From: CAVUAF01 sp963739375
GTDB lineage: Bacteria; Acidobacteriota; Terriglobia; Terriglobales; Acidobacteriaceae
Length of the DNA: 64,000 nt
Assembly: GCA_963739375.1 (NCBI GenBank)
Contig: CAVUAF010000015.1
Location: 1 to 64,000, forward strand
Direction: 5' to 3'
Shown here: piece after piece, positions 61,585 through 64,000 of the stretch
Position numbering within the stretch: the first letter of the stretch is position 1
Layout of the letters: each line of letters begins with the position of its first letter
Made by a program: the position numbers and the translations under genes
Notes under the pieces: model-generated
Databases searched by the model: none
What the model saw: only the letters and a program-made list of their open reading frames with translations
What the model was told of the DNA's origin: nothing

Positions 61585-61797
61585 TCATTCGCTTCGGGGC
61601 GACGTCAGGCTCCGGCGGCGCGGTTCGCGGAGGTGCTGCTCCCACTTCGCCTGTTCCGCTTCGCCCCATTGATTGATGGAGATGTTGAAGCCGTCGGGAT
61701 CATCGACGCGCATGGAGCCGCTCGGCATGTGCTCCGGGTACTCGATCTTTTCGGGCTTGATGCCGTTTGTCAGCAGATGCTCGCGCAGCGCGGGATC
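61585..61797 (-). pseudogene. VOC/glyoxalase-family C-terminal fragment
   Basis: About 70 residues without a start: DPALREHLLTNGIKPEKIEY, then PEHMPSGSMRVDDPDGFNIS and INQWGEAEQAKWEQHLRE, typical of the last module of a VOC-fold protein. It joins, in another frame, directly onto the YncE-like fragment at about 61798. The missing ~two thirds of the protein are not in the window, so it is a remnant of a gene fused to unrelated DNA by deletion. Confidence 0.6.
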
Positions 61798-62135
61798 CGG
61801 CCCAGTATCTGGAAGGTCTTCAGGTCGAACATGGCCACCGACTTCCCGTTGCCCTCGGTGGCGAATCCGTGCCCCGTGCCTTCAGCGACCGCCGTGCCGT
61901 GCGCGCCCTGGATGTCCTTGACCTCGCCCAGCAGCGTCCCCGTATCTTCGTCGACCACCATCACGCGATTCTGCCGCGCGATGAAGAGGCGATGATTGGG
62001 CGGGTCGGGCACGACGTAATCCCAACCGCCTTCCCCGCCCAACGTATAGGTATGGGTGACATGGTAAGACGCAGTGGATTGCCCAAGGAGCACCACGGCA
62101 GTGGCCAGGATGACAACGATAAGGATATTGCGCAT
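61798..62135 (-). pseudogene. YncE-like beta-propeller N-terminal fragment
   Basis: ATG 62135 gives a signal peptide (MRNILIVVILATAVVLLGQS) and the first blades of a YncE/SMP-30-type propeller: TYTLGGEGGWDYVVPDPPNH, RLFIARQNRVMVVDEDTGTL and GNGKSVAMFDLKTFQILGRI. After about 112 residues the coding sequence runs into the VOC fragment and stops 10 codons later. Intact relatives have about 330 residues. Broken by deletion or recombination. Confidence 0.65.
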
Positions 62136-62156
62136 ATTCTTTCCTCGAGCGAACAC

Positions 62157-62518
62157 CCTTCAGTGAATGCGGCTCCAATATCCCTAAAACTAGTCAGCAG
62201 CCACCCTTGTGATGTTTTCTGCGCCAGCAAGAATGCATGCGCTGGAATTGCGAGGTCAAACCCTTGCTCCCCTGCGGCGTGACGTATGTAAGTTTCGACT
62301 TGGTCAGGCCCACCCACGCTCGGCCTTCGCCATTGAGTGCACATGCGGCGAATTATATCCCCGCGTAGCTTACGCCCCATGTTGGCGGGGCTGTGGCCTG
62401 TAACTTACGTGAAGGGGATTCATCGCCAATTACGGCAGGTCCGTATCACACGGCGCCGAGATTGTTGAAGATGGGCAAGATGATCAGCCACGCCGATTCG
62501 GGCCTGCGCGGCTCGCGG
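62157..62518. other. Gene-free stretch upstream of the propeller fragment
   Basis: 362 bases; a loose inverted repeat of CCCCGC/GCGGGG around 62360-62390 is the only structure I notice. No open frame or promoter is supported. Confidence 0.4.
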
Positions 62519-64000
62519 CTATTCGGGTATCACCTCGATGGCGTTCACTGAGGGATAGTTCACGACGGGGGTGAAGTAGATTTCGATTTTGCCTTGCGCG
62601 GTCGGTTGAATGTGCGGGAAGGACCGCACCAGCGGCTCGGAGCCCGCCGCGGCGAGAATGTCGAAATCCTTCAACAGTACCGATCCATTACACGAGACAT
62701 CGAAGATCCGGCTGCCAACGCCGTGGACATTGCCGTTCTGAGGGCCGAACCAGTGCTCACGAAAGTGCAGTTTCAGTGTGTAGGTGTGTCCCAGCGCAAC
62801 CGGGACGACGTAATGGAAGTGCCCGATCCGTTGCCACTCGTAAATGCCAGCGTCCGCAACGCTCGACAGATCGCCTCCGAAACGGGTTAAGCGGCCGCCA
62901 AAAGAGTACCGATCCGGCAACCAGAGATTGCCACTGGCATCGTGATAGCTGGGGTGTCCGGCAATGATACGGATCGGCAGCACGCTCCCCGCCGTGCTAG
63001 GCACAATCTCCACCGCATTCAAGAACGAGTCGGGAGTGGTGAAGTCCAGATGAATTGCGCCATCGCTCTCCGGTTGTATGTCCGTGAATACCTTGGTCGT
63101 GGCGGTGTCATTGCCAGCCGCATCATCCACCACGTCGAGCGTCGCAGTCGGTCCGCCGTTGAAAGAGAACGCCACATTACGAGTGTTCTCGGCCAGTCCT
63201 TCTGTTTCGGCAAATAGGAGGTGCACCTCATAAGTCCCTGGAGTCACAGGAAATCGACACTGAAAGATGCCCCGACGGCCAGCCGAGAATAGCGCCGGAT
63301 CGCCGGTGCCCTGGAAGGCATGTCCCGAGACGAGAAACGAGGTGCCACCGGCGCAGAAGGTGTCGGTCTGCCATGAGAAGCCCGCGTGATCCGTGTATTG
63401 CGCGCGATTCTCACCAACCAGGACACGCACACTGTTACCGACGGCGGTAGCGGGAGTGGCGGCCTGCCCGTTGTCATAAGCGGCGGCGTGCCTGGTTTTT
63501 TGGTTCCATCGCCGCCCGGCGACGATGAACACCAAGCCGGCAATGACCACGACGACGGCTACGACGGCGGCTATCGTGACCACTCTAGCGCGATGCGCGG
63601 GCGGCACGTGGAATTGCTCAGCGCGCGCAGCCGGCGGCGCATGACCCGTCTTTAGAGCTTGTCCATCTGTCTCCTCGGAGGATCCGTTCCGCGAAACCGA
63701 AATCGCCGAACCTGCGAGACTCAGAGAACCAAGCGCGCCTTCGGACCTGCCACTGTCCGTCTCCGCATCGTTGCGGTGAATGAACTTGGGTACGTAGTGG
63801 CCCGGCGGAAGGCAAATGTGGATGGGATGCGGTGCGCCGATCGTGCCGTAGTAATCTTCCAGCCGCTTTCGGAGCGCATGCGCCGTGACGCGGACGATGG
63901 TGTCGGTCTGGGGGTCGAAGTCCGGGGGTCGGCCTAATGCCTCGACCGCAATGCTGTATTCCTTGATGCCGTCCGCGGCGCCGGCAAAATACATGTTGCA
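62519..64000 (-). CDS. Membrane regulator-like protein with two malectin domains, 5' end beyond the window
   Basis: At least 493 residues; the frame is open to the right edge, so the true start lies outside. The N-terminal part (YSIAVEALGRPPDFDPQTDT, IVRVTAHALRKRLEDYYGTI, HICLPPGHYVPKF) is the motif that in acidobacteria precedes TolB- or adenylate-cyclase-like regions and may act as a winged-helix module. A single membrane helix follows (VVTIAAVVAVVVVIAGLVFI), then two malectin-type carbohydrate-binding domains, about 62880-63430 and 62525-62880, each with blocks like YEVHLLFAETEG and YTLKLHFREHWFG. It may sense extracellular carbohydrate. Confidence 0.75.
   Translation of the reverse strand, partial: CNMYFAGAADGIKEYSIAVEALGRPPDFDPQTDTIVRVTAHALRKRLEDYYGTIGAPHPIHICLPPGHYVPKFIHRNDAETDSGRSEGALGSLSLAGSAISVSRNGSSEETDGQALKTGHAPPAARAEQFHVPPAHRARVVTIAAVVAVVVVIAGLVFIVAGRRWNQKTRHAAAYDNGQAATPATAVGNSVRVLVGENRAQYTDHAGFSWQTDTFCAGGTSFLVSGHAFQGTGDPALFSAGRRGIFQCRFPVTPGTYEVHLLFAETEGLAENTRNVAFSFNGGPTATLDVVDDAAGNDTATTKVFTDIQPESDGAIHLDFTTPDSFLNAVEIVPSTAGSVLPIRIIAGHPSYHDASGNLWLPDRYSFGGRLTRFGGDLSSVADAGIYEWQRIGHFHYVVPVALGHTYTLKLHFREHWFGPQNGNVHGVGSRIFDVSCNGSVLLKDFDILAAAGSEPLVRSFPHIQPTAQGKIEIYFTPVVNYPSVNAIEVIPE

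Overview
The window is about 64 kb of GC-rich DNA from what looks like an acidobacterium (Acidobacteriota, Terriglobia-like). I infer this from the type of genes present: a FecR protein with a Trp/Tyr-rich 'YGW' region, an M28 peptidase with an inserted PA-like segment, a malectin-repeat membrane regulator, small 'RRMSAAARRRISQGMKQRW' basic proteins and a secreted IPT/TIG lipase-like protein. No rRNA or intact tRNA gene is visible, so the taxonomy is inference.

Layout. 0-7 kb: two MacB/FtsX-type permeases, a secreted lipase-like protein with a tandem C-terminal duplication, a zinc-ribbon membrane protein and a ~300 bp intergenic tandem repeat. 7-12 kb: a group 3b-type cytoplasmic [NiFe] hydrogenase operon (beta, cyclic-nucleotide-binding-only protein, gamma, delta, alpha, maturation protease). 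12-26 kb: a tightly overlapping nine-gene operon equivalent to the E. coli yge/ygf/ssnA/xdhD set (anaerobic purine/urate breakdown), with a YgfK that lacks its flavin domain. 26-31 kb: a histidine kinase and NtrC-type regulator, followed by a FecR surface protein behind a sigma-54-like promoter. 31-37 kb (minus strand): acyl-CoA dehydrogenase, ETF:quinone oxidoreductase, EtfB and EtfA. 38-43 kb (minus strand): asd-lysC-dapB-dapA-dapD behind a lysine riboswitch with a terminator.

43.2-57.1 kb is the most interesting part. A sensor kinase and sigma-54 response regulator precede a tandem four-haem cytochrome, a decahaem MtrA-type cytochrome, an MtrB/PioB-type outer-membrane barrel, a free-standing CuA-type cupredoxin, a Tat-exported four-cluster ferredoxin (NrfC type) and an NrfD quinone-interacting membrane protein carrying an extra C-terminal domain. 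Together these could move electrons between the quinone pool and the cell exterior. Palindromes TGTCCGA-N3-TCGGACA and GG/GC promoters precede both cytochrome units. The segment is bounded by two 60-bp direct repeats that are the 3' part of a tRNA-Ser(UGA) gene, broken at the anticodon loop, as left by tRNA-targeting integrases. It therefore looks like an acquired electron-transfer island, with a second island starting at 57.1 kb (winged-helix and Rep-like small genes).

57-64 kb: small mobile-type genes, an M28 peptidase, a basic repeat protein, a broken YncE/VOC chimera and a malectin regulator running off the right edge.

Two cross-cutting signals: (1) a CRP/FNR-like palindrome GTGA-N6-TCAC occurs six times, always between genes, ahead of the hydrogenase, purine, acyl-CoA dehydrogenase and electron-conduit modules; (2) single-base indels cluster in hydG/hydD/hydA, etfA/etfB and the FecR gene, while their neighbours are intact, suggesting sequencing errors or local decay.
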